A stretch of 47,401 bases of DNA. Origin: an uncultured Enterovibrio sp. Lineage in GTDB: Bacteria; Pseudomonadota; Gammaproteobacteria; Enterobacterales; Vibrionaceae. Position numbers and translations under genes: made by a program. The notes below the pieces were generated by a model, which did not search any database, was not told the DNA's origin, and worked only from the letters and a program-made list of their open reading frames with translations. Of the stretch, positions 18,552-26,992 are shown piece by piece. The stretch spans positions 1 to 47,401 of the forward strand of contig CAMRBZ010000003.1 of the NCBI GenBank assembly GCA_947040595.1, given 5' to 3'. Positions within the stretch are counted from its first letter, which is position 1. Each line of letters begins with the position of its first letter.

Positions 18552-19082
18552 AAAATTTCTCCAAAATGTAATTTTTAATATGAGCCAAAGTGCTTAACAA
18601 GGGCTGTTCAATGCTGGAATCTTGAACGTTGTACTCGTTTTAAGACCAAATGTGAATAACAAATTTTCAGTGATGCTTTTTTCTCGATCAAATTATCGAA
18701 GTATTGCCTTCATCTTCAGGCTTTAAAAAAAAGTACTTCGTTCTCAATATCAAATTCCTCATGATTCCGATGGCATTAAAAGCACTTATCTTTTAATTTC
18801 AAGCGGGTTTAGAGAAAATTTTGGAACTCACCTAACCGTATGTTAGGTGCGAAGTCAAGAGGTAAGGGGTTTTATTTTTTTAGACGTAAAAATGCATTAA
18901 ACACAAAATTTATGTTTTTTTAATTATAACAAATGGTTAATTGTCTATTTCAGCATTTTTCAAATAAATGGATAGGGTGGGCTTTAATATGGATTGGATG
19001 GGGAAGGTTTCATCAAGAGAAAGAAAATTAAAATGGGTTTGAAAAAGAAGCGGATTATTCCACTTCTTTAATGGATGTAAAA
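18552..19082. other. Gene-free region upstream of tpiA
   Basis: These 531 AT-rich bp between tpiA and the DUF3135-like gene contain no ERIC copy and no convincing ORF. The one clear structure is a perfect hairpin, CACCTAAC (18830-18837), CGTAT loop, GTTAGGTG (18843-18850). There is no T run directly after it, so it looks more like an operator or a folded RNA than a terminator. The tpiA promoter must lie here but was not pinned down. Confidence 0.5.
19040..19070 (-). terminator. Terminator of the DUF3135-like gene
   Basis: AAAGAAG-CGG, ATTATT loop and CC-A-CTTCTTT form a stem with one bulge. The minus-strand side ends in CTTCTTTTTC. Confidence 0.6.
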
Positions 19083-19421
19083 TTAATTTCCTGTCGTCAT
19101 TGTTTGGACGTTTGATCGCGGTTGTAATGTTGTAACGCTTGCTGTTTTATTTGTCATTGATGCTGGATTATTGAGTGCTGTTGAGAAGTGACTGAATTTT
19201 TTGATGAGCTCTTTCATGAGCAATACATTTATTTGATTGGGATTTTTCCCCGTTTCTATCACTCTGTTTATGTGGCTAAGTTGCGCCCTAAGAGTAGGTT
19301 GCATTCTTTTGCTTGCCGTTGCAATAAAAGCTTCGCTCATTTCAATTCGAAGCGTTTCAAGTTCTTGTGGATCCTTTTCTGCTAGTGCTTTTAATTCGTC
19401 AAATGAAGGTAAGGTTTTCAT
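19083..19421 (-). CDS. DUF3135-like hypothetical protein
   Basis: The ATG at 19421 is chosen because AGGAG lies nine bases upstream; it gives a 112-aa protein starting MKTLPSFDELKALAEKDP. Longer in-frame starts would place that ribosome-binding site inside the gene. The N-terminal 80 residues (PSFDELKALAEKDP, LRAQLSHINRVIETGKNPN) resemble the DUF3135 family that I recall from Vibrio and relatives; this is from memory and not searched. The C-terminal 30 residues are Thr/Ser/Asn-rich and probably disordered. There is no signal peptide or membrane segment. Its role is unknown. It has its own terminator and lies downstream of fpr. Confidence 0.65.
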   Translation of the reverse strand: MKTLPSFDELKALAEKDPQELETLRIEMSEAFIATASKRMQPTLRAQLSHINRVIETGKNPNQINVLLMKELIKKFSHFSTALNNPASMTNKTASVTTLQPRSNVQTMTTGN

Positions 19422-19637
19422 GGCATAACTCCTGTTGTCGCTCATGACTTGGGTATGAATATATGCGCAAAACCGAGTGAAAATATTGGGAGGGTGATTC
19501 ATAACTGAGACTGTTAAGATTTTTGAAAAGAACTCATTGTCCACTTGTTGATTAAATCATTGATTTTAATTTAATTTAATTTGTTTTGTGAATGAGATTC
19601 TAATTTGTAAGAATTAAACTGAAAGGGAGGGGGAGGT

Positions 19638-19704
19638 TATATCAAGACACTTGAAGTTGCGTGTAAGCAGCAAACGAGTGAAGCGCCTGAACATAGATGG
19701 ACTT
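19638..19704 (-). repeat. ERIC-like half element joined to next copy
   Basis: It starts TATATCAAGACACTTGAAG and stops at the palindrome centre CATAGATGGACT, directly followed by TATACCC of the next copy. The break is at the same place as in the copy at 8597. Confidence 0.65.
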
Positions 19705-19831
19705 TATACCCAAGGCACTTGAAGATGCGCGCCTGCGGCAATCGACTGAAGGCCCTGAGCATAGATGGACTCTGTGATTGGCCTGAGCGAGAGCTGCCAA
19801 AACCAAGGCAGTTTCAAAGGCGACGGGTATA
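19705..19831 (-). repeat. ERIC-like repeat, full 127 bp
   Basis: It runs from TATACCCAAGGCACTTGAAG to GGCGACGGGTATA. Confidence 0.88.
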
Positions 19832-19835
19832 GAGG

Positions 19836-19857
19836 TAAAAGGGGGTTATCTCCCCCT
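19836..19857 (-). terminator. Terminator of fpr
   Basis: GGGGG, TTATCT and CCCCC form a GC stem; on the minus strand it is followed by TTTTACC. Confidence 0.65.
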
Positions 19858-19872
19858 ATTTTAAGCTGAAGG

Positions 19873-20616
19873 TTACCAATACTGTTCTGTTGTAATGTGC
19901 CCGGGTTTACGGCGTAAATTTTTTTCAAACCCTTTTTGAATGAGTAAATGGCGCACATCTTTCACCATGTGTGGGTTGCCGCACAGCATGATTTGGCTTC
20001 GTTCTGGAGCAAGAGGAAGAGCCACAATGCGCTCTAGCATTCCATCTTTCAAGGCATGAGTAATTCGGCCTGATAATGCTTCAATGTTTGGCTCTTGTGT
20101 CACGAAAGGCTGAACAATGATTTGATCCTTGTGTTTTGATTTGAGTATATTGATTTCGGCTTGGTAACTTAAATCAGCAGAAAAGCGAACACCATGCACA
20201 AGAACCACTTTCCGAAAACGTTGCCAAACTTCATTTTGATGCAAAATTGAAAGAAAAGGCCCGATGGCCGTCCCTGTAGATATCATCCAAAGGTGTTCAC
20301 TTTGTGGGATTTCATTCAGCGTGAAGAATCCGTTTGCTTCTTTGGTTATCATCAAATTGTCTCCTGCTTCAAGGGCATGAAGACGAGGAGAGAGCAATCC
20401 ATCCGCAACACGTGTAGCGTAAATTTCTTGATATTTACTGTCGGGGGGATTGACATAAGAATAAGCGCGTTGGATCAGTTTTCCGTCAATTTCAAGTCCA
20501 AGTTTTGTAAATTGCCCTGCCAAAAATGGCGCGATATCTGCTTTTAAAATCAAGCTAAAAAGATCTCGATTCCAATGTCGATTTTCAATCACTTCCGCTT
20601 TTATCCATGTTCCCAT
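19873..20616 (-). CDS. fpr: Ferredoxin/flavodoxin-NADP+ reductase
   Basis: Fpr is an FAD enzyme passing electrons between NADPH and ferredoxin or flavodoxin, for example in oxidative stress and radical-enzyme activation. The 247-aa product equals the E. coli length. Visible motifs are the FAD-binding RAYSYVNPP, the NADP-binding STGTAIGPFLS, LCGNPHMV and the C-terminal EQYW typical of the bacterial subclass. The start has TAGGAGG upstream. In E. coli fpr is near glpX; here an efflux pair and a decayed gene lie between them. Confidence 0.95.
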   Translation of the reverse strand: MGTWIKAEVIENRHWNRDLFSLILKADIAPFLAGQFTKLGLEIDGKLIQRAYSYVNPPDSKYQEIYATRVADGLLSPRLHALEAGDNLMITKEANGFFTLNEIPQSEHLWMISTGTAIGPFLSILHQNEVWQRFRKVVLVHGVRFSADLSYQAEINILKSKHKDQIIVQPFVTQEPNIEALSGRITHALKDGMLERIVALPLAPERSQIMLCGNPHMVKDVRHLLIQKGFEKNLRRKPGHITTEQYW

Positions 20617-20687
20617 AGACCCTCCTAAACGGTTGATTCTTTAAGTTTAATATATTGATTTGATGCTGTTGAAATTTAATGCGTTTT

Positions 20688-21103
20688 TTATGTTTTCTGA
20701 AAATTGTTTTGCATTTCTAGCCAGGCCATAAAAGAAATTTTTATTTCATTTTCTGACATTGGATCTGTTTGATAAGTGAAAAGGCTCTCTTGAGCGATTT
20801 GTGACTCTGAGGGAATATCTCCATCTTTAGCCTCTAAGATATGCTAAAGCATTGAGTTTATCTCTTAAATTATGGAAATCTTTGGATGTGTTTCGATATT
20901 GTTCCAATGTCTTTTTATTGAATGAGCAAATCATTTTTGCTGGAAGTGTTTAAATCCAAAGGTACGGAGATTGCTCTGTCTTTGTTAGTAAAGATAAAAT
21001 TGTTTTTCAAGGCATATATATTTTTGAGATAGGCTTCATAACATCGAGACAATGGGCTCTTCTTTTGACGAAATGAATAAAAAACAAACAATCCTATAAC
21101 CTC
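20688..21103 (-). pseudogene. Decayed hypothetical gene with two frameshifts
   Basis: Three overlapping minus-strand frames read like one damaged protein. Frame A (21103-20915, 62 codons after a stop) has a hydrophobic start IGLFVFYSF, then KNIYALKNNFIFTNKD and SVPLDLNTSSK. Frame B (20934-20824) reads MICSFNKKTLEQYRNTSKDF up to LNALAYLRG. Frame C (about 20840-20688) continues EAKDGDIPSESQIAQES to NNFQKT and a stop. Removing one A in CTTAGAG joins B and C smoothly (LNALAYL-EAKDGD); the A-B break is near an A run. The whole would be a protein of roughly 140 aa with an N-terminal membrane anchor. I do not recognise the family, and no intact start was found. Confidence 0.4.
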
Positions 21104-21132
21104 TTAAGCAAATAGAATCCAACTAACTAGAC

Positions 21133-21180
21133 TATATCCAAACAAACTGAACTTGCGTGCCGATTGAATTTGAATGAACG
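21133..21180 (-). repeat. ERIC-like left-end remnant
   Basis: TATATCCAAACAAACTGAAC followed by TTGCGTGCCGA matches the left end of minus-oriented copies; the rest is lost. Confidence 0.45.
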
Positions 21181-21237
21181 TCATTTTCATATTGTTTGAC
21201 CTATAAAGCCTAAAAATAAAGCGCTGGAGGAGGGAAG

Positions 21238-22266
21238 ATGGCTGAGAATAATAAGATTTTTTTTCGAAATATATTGATGTTTATTGCGGCTGGAGTGCTC
21301 TTAGCCAGTTTGGGATATGAGTACATTCGTTATCAAGAGAAATACCCCGAAACAGACGACGCGTATGTACATGCAAATATCCTTTATATTGCACCTTTAG
21401 TTCATGGGAAATTGACAGCTGTGAATGTAAACGATTTTCAACATGTTGATAAAGGAATGGTTATTGCCCGCATTTCTTCTGGTCTTTTTCAGGCTCGCCT
21501 TGATCAAGCTCAAGCTGCTTATGAAAGTGCCACAGCACAAAATAAAGGAACGAGTGACGCCATCGTTGGAGCCAGTGCCGAAATAAGATCCTCTAGCGCC
21601 CAACTTTCAGATATACAAGAAAAGTACCGACGTAATATGCTCTTGGTTAAAAAGGGTGTTCTTTCAAAACAAACGGGTAATGATTTAAAAGCAGCGCTTT
21701 CTGCGGCTAAAAATAATCTTGATTTGGCTCGTTCTCATATGCTGCAATTAATCAATGAACAAGGCCACTCAGGCAAAGAAGCCCCTGGCGTAAAACAAGC
21801 GGCTGCGGCCTTATCTGAAGCGAGCATTAATCTTTCTTACACGGAAATTGTGGCCCCTGTTTCAGGCCGATTAGGCAAAGTGAATGTACGACCTGGGAGT
21901 GTGGTCTCTCCCGCGCAAGCGATGATGCCATTGGTTGAAGATGATTCTTTTTGGGTTCAAGCAAATTACAAAGAAGATCATTTAAAATATATTCAACCCG
22001 GTATGACGGCCCGTATTGTGCTTGATATGTATCCTGAAGTCGCTTTTCAGGGAAAAGTAATTGCAATTTCTCCCGCAAGTGGTTCCTCTTTTTCTTTACT
22101 TCCTCCTGAAAATGCAACGGGAAACTGGGTAAAAGTGCCGCAGCGTTTTCCTGTCAAATTGAGCATTGAAAGAAAACGCGCTCAACCTGCGTTTCGTGTT
22201 GGTGCAAGTGCAACTGTCACGGTTAATTCCTCCTCTTTAGAGGTTTCTTTTGATGCAAAGCAATAG
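21238..22266 (+). CDS. EmrA-type membrane fusion protein (HlyD family) of an efflux pump
   Basis: This is a periplasmic adaptor that couples an inner-membrane drug exporter to an outer-membrane channel. The 342-aa product has one N-terminal membrane helix (about residues 10-27), then the biotinyl-lipoyl half-motifs (YPETDDAYVHANILYIAPLV, VNVNDFQHVDKGMVIARI), a helical hairpin (85-180) and the second half (YTEIVAPVSGRLGKVNVRPG). The start has GGAGGAGG. It overlaps the MFS gene by 14 bp. EmrA and VceA are the closest named families; the substrate is not evident, and no TolC-like gene or regulator is adjacent. Confidence 0.88.
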   Translation: MAENNKIFFRNILMFIAAGVLLASLGYEYIRYQEKYPETDDAYVHANILYIAPLVHGKLTAVNVNDFQHVDKGMVIARISSGLFQARLDQAQAAYESATAQNKGTSDAIVGASAEIRSSSAQLSDIQEKYRRNMLLVKKGVLSKQTGNDLKAALSAAKNNLDLARSHMLQLINEQGHSGKEAPGVKQAAAALSEASINLSYTEIVAPVSGRLGKVNVRPGSVVSPAQAMMPLVEDDSFWVQANYKEDHLKYIQPGMTARIVLDMYPEVAFQGKVIAISPASGSSFSLLPPENATGNWVKVPQRFPVKLSIERKRAQPAFRVGASATVTVNSSSLEVSFDAKQ

Positions 22267-23806
22267 TGACGAAACGCTAAATCAAGGGACTTTATCGACA
22301 GGCGCTTTACCTGCAGGGCCTGTGCGCACCATGATCACTTTGACCGTCATGCTTTCTGCCATTATGGTTTTGCTTGATATGACGATTGCAAATGTGTCTT
22401 TACCTCACATGATGGGGGCTTTGGGGGTGACATCTGAGCAGATCACTTGGGTATTGACCTCGTATTCTATGGCTGAGGCTATCTGTATACCGCTTGCAAG
22501 TTTCTTGAGTTTAAAGATGGGCGTTAGGCGATTATTGTTGGTGTCTGTTGCAGGATTTATTACAACCTCGGCACTTTGTGGTCAAGCGGATTCATTAACG
22601 GAGATGGTTATTTTTCGCACGCTTCAAGGGGGATTTGGGGCGGCTGTTATTCCCTTATCGCAATCTATCATGGTTGAAATTTATCCGAAAGAAGAACGTG
22701 GAAAAGCGATGGCATTGTTTGCTGTTGGTATTTTGCTTGGGCCTATTTTGGGGCCGACAGTGGGTGGCATTATCACAGAAAACATGGATTGGCGTTGGAT
22801 TTTTTATGTTAATGTGCCTATTGGTGCTGGTTGTTTATTGTTGTTATATCTTTTTGTTCATCTTGATGGGCGCGGTAAATCAAGCATTGATTGGCCTCTT
22901 GTTTTTGGTATGGCCATCGGTATTGGACTTTTGCAAATGGTGCTTGAGCGTGGAAATGAAGACGGTTGGTTTTCTTCGAATACCATTTTATTTTCTTCCG
23001 TTATTGCGGTGATCGCTTGGATATTTTTTATTCGTCGCTCTTTTCGAACTCGCGGTGACATTGCGCCGATGTGGTTACTTAAAGATCGAAACCTTTTTGT
23101 TTCTTGCATTGTTATGAGCGGGTTTTCTATGGGGATGCTCGGCATTACACAATTGCAACCCATGATGCTTGAACAATTATTGAATTACCCAGTGGAAACA
23201 ACGGGTTTTGTAATGGCTCCAAGAGGGATAGCTGCGGCGTTGGTTCTTCTTTCCATTGCGCCATTTATTGATCGTTTTAACCCGAGAGTGCTTATTTTTA
23301 TTGGTTTATTGTTGAATTGCTTGAGCAGTTATTTAATGATGCAGTACTCGTTGGAGATTGATATCTCATGGATATTGTTCCCTAGCATCATTCAAGGTGC
23401 GGGTATGGGGTTGGTTTTCGCCCCATTAAGCCAGCTTGCATACACCACACTTTCGCCCAACCAAGTGGTCGGCGGCGCTGTTATTTTTAATTTGTGTAGA
23501 ACGCTGGGTGGCTCTTTTGGGATATCCATACTCAATACCTTTTTCAGTCAAACGCAACAAAAAGAGTGGCATGCTTTGGGAGGTGGGGTGACACCGGACA
23601 ACCCTGTCATTCAGCAATTTGCGGCCGCTCAACAAATTGGAATCACAGATCCTGGTTTCATTGCGCGAATTACACATGTATTGCAAGAGCAATCCAGTAT
23701 GTTAGCTTTTGTTTATACATTTGGTTTTATTGCTATTTCTTATTTTTTATTGATTCCATTTTTACTCTTTTTTAAAAATAAAGCCGCAAATACACCTCCC
23801 GAATAA
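22253..23806 (+). CDS. EmrB-type MFS multidrug exporter (DHA2 family, 14 TMS)
   Basis: This is a proton-driven drug exporter working with the adjacent adaptor. The ATG at 22253 has AGAGG nine bases upstream and gives 517 aa, typical of 14-helix DHA2 transporters. DHA2 markers visible are LDMTIANVSLPHMMG in helix 1, WVLTSYSMAEA in helix 2, FRTLQGGFGAAVIPLSQ and the motif C region GILLGPILGPTVGG with DWRWIFYVNVPIG. Overlap with the upstream gene indicates an operon. A strong terminator follows. Confidence 0.9.
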   Translation: MQSNSDETLNQGTLSTGALPAGPVRTMITLTVMLSAIMVLLDMTIANVSLPHMMGALGVTSEQITWVLTSYSMAEAICIPLASFLSLKMGVRRLLLVSVAGFITTSALCGQADSLTEMVIFRTLQGGFGAAVIPLSQSIMVEIYPKEERGKAMALFAVGILLGPILGPTVGGIITENMDWRWIFYVNVPIGAGCLLLLYLFVHLDGRGKSSIDWPLVFGMAIGIGLLQMVLERGNEDGWFSSNTILFSSVIAVIAWIFFIRRSFRTRGDIAPMWLLKDRNLFVSCIVMSGFSMGMLGITQLQPMMLEQLLNYPVETTGFVMAPRGIAAALVLLSIAPFIDRFNPRVLIFIGLLLNCLSSYLMMQYSLEIDISWILFPSIIQGAGMGLVFAPLSQLAYTTLSPNQVVGGAVIFNLCRTLGGSFGISILNTFFSQTQQKEWHALGGGVTPDNPVIQQFAAAQQIGITDPGFIARITHVLQEQSSMLAFVYTFGFIAISYFLLIPFLLFFKNKAANTPPE

Positions 23807-23819
23807 CAGAATCAAGACG

Positions 23820-23851
23820 CAAAAAGCCTCTCAAAGAGAGGCTTTTTGTTT
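23820..23851 (+). terminator. Terminator of the efflux operon
   Basis: AGCCTCTC, AAA loop and GAGAGGCT with flanking A and T runs. Confidence 0.92.
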
Positions 23852-23852
23852 T

Positions 23853-23950
23853 TATACGCCTTGCCTTTGGATCTGCAGGGTTGTTGGTCGCGCCTTCAAA
23901 GTTCAATCACATAGAGCACTTATGCTCAGGGGCTTTTCGTTTTTTCTGCC
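23853..23950 (+). repeat. ERIC-like repeat, truncated, first half of a doublet
   Basis: It starts TATACGCCTTGCCTTTGGATC and ends TTTTTTCTGCC before the next copy. It shares the CCTTGCCTTTG start and the truncation point with the copy at 4177. Confidence 0.6.
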
Positions 23951-24077
23951 TATACCTGTCGCCTTTGAAGCTGCATGGGTGTTGGCTACGTTCGTTCAGC
24001 CCAATCACATCGTCTCTCTATGCTCAGGGGCTTCACTCGCTTGGCGCCTACATGCATCTTCAAGTGTCTTGGGTATA
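23951..24077 (+). repeat. ERIC-like repeat, full 127 bp
   Basis: It runs from TATACCTGTCGCCTTTGAAG to CAAGTGTCTTGGGTATA, 39 bp from the 3' end of glpX on the opposite strand. Confidence 0.88.
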
Positions 24078-24115
24078 GCTGTAACTTCGAATACCCTGGA
24101 GATAGGAAAAGGGAT

Positions 24116-25123
24116 TTAAAGGATGATTTCTTTAATTATTTCATCTTTTCTATCGAGGTAGTGGGTTGATTGTATGCGACGAATTGTGCGGCATTTACCT
24201 CGAATTAATAAGGTTTCCGTTGTGGCTATGTTCCCTTTTCGCATGATCCCTTCTAATAGATCGCCTTTCGTTATCCCCGTTGCCGAGAAAATGACGTTAT
24301 CACTGCTGGCCATATCGTGAAGCTGTAGACGTATATTGGTTTTGATGCCCATTTCATGACAACGCGCGATTTCTTGCTCTCCCAATAAGCGTGTTTCTTT
24401 TGTGTCTTCTTTCACTTGATGGCGAGGAAGTAAGCGCGCTTCCATGTCTCCTCCTAGAGCGCGGATCACGGCTGAAGAAATAACGCCTTCTGGTGCCCCG
24501 CCAATGCCATACATGACATCCACTTCGCTGTCTGGCATACAGGTTAAAACAGACGCGGCAACATCTCCGTCAGGCACGGCGAATACTTTGATCCCTTGAG
24601 CTTGCATGTCTGCAATGATTTTATCGTGGCGAGGTTTTGCTAAGATGGTGACGACAAGTTCATTAAGGGGTTTATCAAGTGCATGTGCGATATTGATCAA
24701 ATTTTCTGAAAGAGGTAAATCAATGTTGATTGCTCCTTTTGCGCAAGGACCGACCACCAATTTTTCCATGTACATGTCTGGCGCTTTTAAAAAGCAGCCT
24801 TTTTCAGTGGCCGCTAAAACGGCAAGTGCATTGGATTGCCCCATTGCGGTCATGCGTGTGCCTTCGATAGGATCCACTGCAATATCTACTAAATCACCAC
24901 CAGAGCCTACTTTTTCTCCAATATAAAGCATGGGCGCTTCATCTATTTCACCTTCACCAATCACGATTTCGCCGTTAATTTCGGTTTGATTAAGCAAAAT
25001 TCGCATGACCTCAACTGCAGCACCGTCTGCTGCATTTTTATCGCCGCGTCCAAGCCATTTATGACCGGCCAATGCTGCGCCTTCTGTGATGCGTGAAAAA
25101 GCTATCGCTAAGTCGCGTTTCAT
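24116..25123 (-). CDS. glpX: Class II fructose-1,6-bisphosphatase GlpX
   Basis: GlpX hydrolyses fructose-1,6-bisphosphate in gluconeogenesis. The ATG at 25123 with GGAGATG upstream is chosen; the product starts MKRDLAIAFSRITEG and is 335 aa, like E. coli GlpX (336). Metal and substrate motifs are GRGDKNAADGAAV, IGEGEIDEAPMLYIGE, VDPIEGTRMTAMGQ, KPRHDKII and GIGGAPEGV. glpK is 138 bp upstream in the same direction, with a small hairpin at the glpK stop, so the two probably form a glpKX unit. Confidence 0.95.
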   Translation of the reverse strand: MKRDLAIAFSRITEGAALAGHKWLGRGDKNAADGAAVEVMRILLNQTEINGEIVIGEGEIDEAPMLYIGEKVGSGGDLVDIAVDPIEGTRMTAMGQSNALAVLAATEKGCFLKAPDMYMEKLVVGPCAKGAINIDLPLSENLINIAHALDKPLNELVVTILAKPRHDKIIADMQAQGIKVFAVPDGDVAASVLTCMPDSEVDVMYGIGGAPEGVISSAVIRALGGDMEARLLPRHQVKEDTKETRLLGEQEIARCHEMGIKTNIRLQLHDMASSDNVIFSATGITKGDLLEGIMRKGNIATTETLLIRGKCRTIRRIQSTHYLDRKDEIIKEIIL

Positions 25124-25261
25124 TTCATCTCCGAGTGGTTGAGGTGTAAATATTTGTTCTGCATAATAAAAGAGCATGCAGGGCATCAGTGTTGCGCGGA
25201 TTTTAGCATAACAAAAAGAACGACGTTTTGTTTTTATATCGCCGTTTTGTTGAAAAAACGG

Positions 25262-26767
25262 TCAGTATAATTCCCAGCCTTTGGCGCGTTCAATGGCTCG
25301 CAGCCAGCCTTGGTAGCGACGTTCTCGTTTACCATCATCAATACAGGGGAGAAAAACCCGCTCGATATGTATTTTATTTTCTATTTCATCAATGTCTTTC
25401 CAAAAACCAATGGCCAAGCCTGCAAGAGAGGCTGCGCCAAGGGCTGTGAGTTCTGTTATTTTAAGTCGTTGCACTTGAGTGTTTATAATATCTGATTGAA
25501 ATTGCATTAAAAAATTGTTTGAAACTGCGCCGCCATCGACTTTCAAAAAAGGAAGCTTAATGCCTGAATCGGCTTCCATTGCTTTAATCACATCCAAAGA
25601 TTGATAAGCAATGCTTTCTAAGGTTGCACGGATAATATGATTTGCATTTATGGATCGCGTCAATCCAAGAATGGCCCCTCTTGCATAGGGATCCCAATAA
25701 GGGGCACCTAAGCCTGAAAAGGCAGGGACGACATAAATACCTTCGGATGATTTCACTTGTGTGGCGTAGTATTCAGAATCTTTTGCATGACGTATTAAAC
25801 GCATTTCATCTCGAAGCCATTGAACAGACGCCCCCCCCATAAAAACAGACCCTTCAAGAGCAAAAGCCCAATCGCCATGACGATCGCATGCAAGCGTTGT
25901 GAGCAGGTTGTTTTTAGAGGTCACTTTCTTTTTACCTGTGTTCATGAGTAAAAAGCACCCTGTGCCGTATGTGTTTTTAGTTTGCCCCGGCTCGACACAC
26001 ATTTGTCCAAATAAAGCCGCTTGTTGATCTCCGACGATTCCCGCAATAGGTGTTCTGAGTTTGCTGTTACTGTCTATTTTTATTTCACCATAAACACCAG
26101 AAGAAGCTTTTACTTTGGGGAGCATGCTTAAGGGAATGTTGAGAATGTCGAGCAGCGTTTTGTCCCATTGACGGGTATTTATATTGAAGAGCATGGTGCG
26201 ACTGGCATTTGTAAAATCAGTGATGTGGACGTGCCCTTGAGTCATTTTCCAAATGAGCCAGGTTTCAACTGTGCCAAATAATAGATGCCCGTTTTGAGCC
26301 TGCTCTTTTGCGCCTTTTACGTTATCAAGGATCCATTTTATTTTGGTGCCAGAAAAATAGGGGTCGATAACCAAGCCTGTTTTTTCTTTAATTGATTCTT
26401 GATGACCCTCTTTTTTTAATTGTTCACAAATACCCGCTGTTCGGCGGCATTGCCACACAATGGCATTGTATATGGGTTTGCCTGTGTGTTTATTCCAAAC
26501 GATGGTGGTTTCACGTTGGTTTGCGATGCCGATTGCTGCAATTTTTTCAGCTGAAATGCCCGATTTTTTAAGTACATCCTGTAACGCGCTGTGTTGGGTG
26601 TTATAAATTTCGACAGGATCGTGTTCAACCCAACTTGGCTGAGGATAAATTTGAGTCAATTCGCGTTGAGAAATGGCGATAATTTTGGTGTTATGATCAA
26701 ATATAATCGCACGTGAGCTTGTAGTGCCTTGATCTAAAGCCACAATAAATTTTGATTCTATGCTCAA
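25262..26767 (-). CDS. glpK: Glycerol kinase GlpK
   Basis: GlpK phosphorylates glycerol to glycerol-3-phosphate. No ATG fits the N-terminus; a TTG at 26767 preceded by AAAGGGG gives 501 aa starting [18 protein letters not shown], against 502 in E. coli. Motifs include [12 protein letters not shown], the substrate-site NQRETT and WQCRRT, the effector-region [22 protein letters not shown] and [10 protein letters not shown]. The E. coli order is glpF-glpK-glpX, but no glpF is present here; upstream is an ERIC remnant and a foreign-looking methyltransferase gene. Confidence 0.93.
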   Translation of the reverse strand: MSIESKFIVALDQGTTSSRAIIFDHNTKIIAISQRELTQIYPQPSWVEHDPVEIYNTQHSALQDVLKKSGISAEKIAAIGIANQRETTIVWNKHTGKPIYNAIVWQCRRTAGICEQLKKEGHQESIKEKTGLVIDPYFSGTKIKWILDNVKGAKEQAQNGHLLFGTVETWLIWKMTQGHVHITDFTNASRTMLFNINTRQWDKTLLDILNIPLSMLPKVKASSGVYGEIKIDSNSKLRTPIAGIVGDQQAALFGQMCVEPGQTKNTYGTGCFLLMNTGKKKVTSKNNLLTTLACDRHGDWAFALEGSVFMGGASVQWLRDEMRLIRHAKDSEYYATQVKSSEGIYVVPAFSGLGAPYWDPYARGAILGLTRSINANHIIRATLESIAYQSLDVIKAMEADSGIKLPFLKVDGGAVSNNFLMQFQSDIINTQVQRLKITELTALGAASLAGLAIGFWKDIDEIENKIHIERVFLPCIDDGKRERRYQGWLRAIERAKGWELY

Positions 26768-26868
26768 AGAAAACCCCTTTCTTTTTTCTTGCTTTATTCT
26801 CTCAGGGTAGCTAAAAATGCCTTTCGAAGATGTTTGTGAAAAAAGACTTAAAGCAAGAAAAAGAGAAT

Positions 26869-26930
26869 CGAAACCGAAGAGATTTGAAGATGCCCCCAAG
26901 CTTCCTGCCGCTTCAAAAGCGACAGGTATA
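26869..26930 (-). repeat. ERIC-like repeat, internally deleted remnant
   Basis: A left-end-like GATTTGAAGATGC is joined to the right end CTTCAAAAGCGACAGGTATA, with most of the centre missing. Confidence 0.5.
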
Positions 26931-26992
26931 GGTGGCTGTGTGATTTTGTAGCGCTTTGAACCCCCCAATTCAGTATTGATAAGGACGTTTTA

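Larger units (their letters stand above)
19422..19872. other. Gene-free region between the DUF3135-like gene and fpr
   Basis: It contains AT-rich upstream DNA of the DUF3135-like gene (including an AATTTAATTTAATT stretch near 19568), an ERIC-like doublet (19638-19831) and the fpr terminator hairpin. No gene was seen. Confidence 0.5.
20617..21237. other. Region between fpr and the efflux pair
   Basis: These 621 bp lack an intact gene. They hold a decayed minus-strand reading frame (20688-21103), a truncated ERIC-like copy (21133-21180) and the short leader of the efflux genes. Confidence 0.55.

Noticed and set aside
23881-24169. Three overlapping 64-65 aa ORFs after the efflux operon
   Set aside because: All lie inside the ERIC doublet in different frames; none has a ribosome-binding site or a unique sequence.
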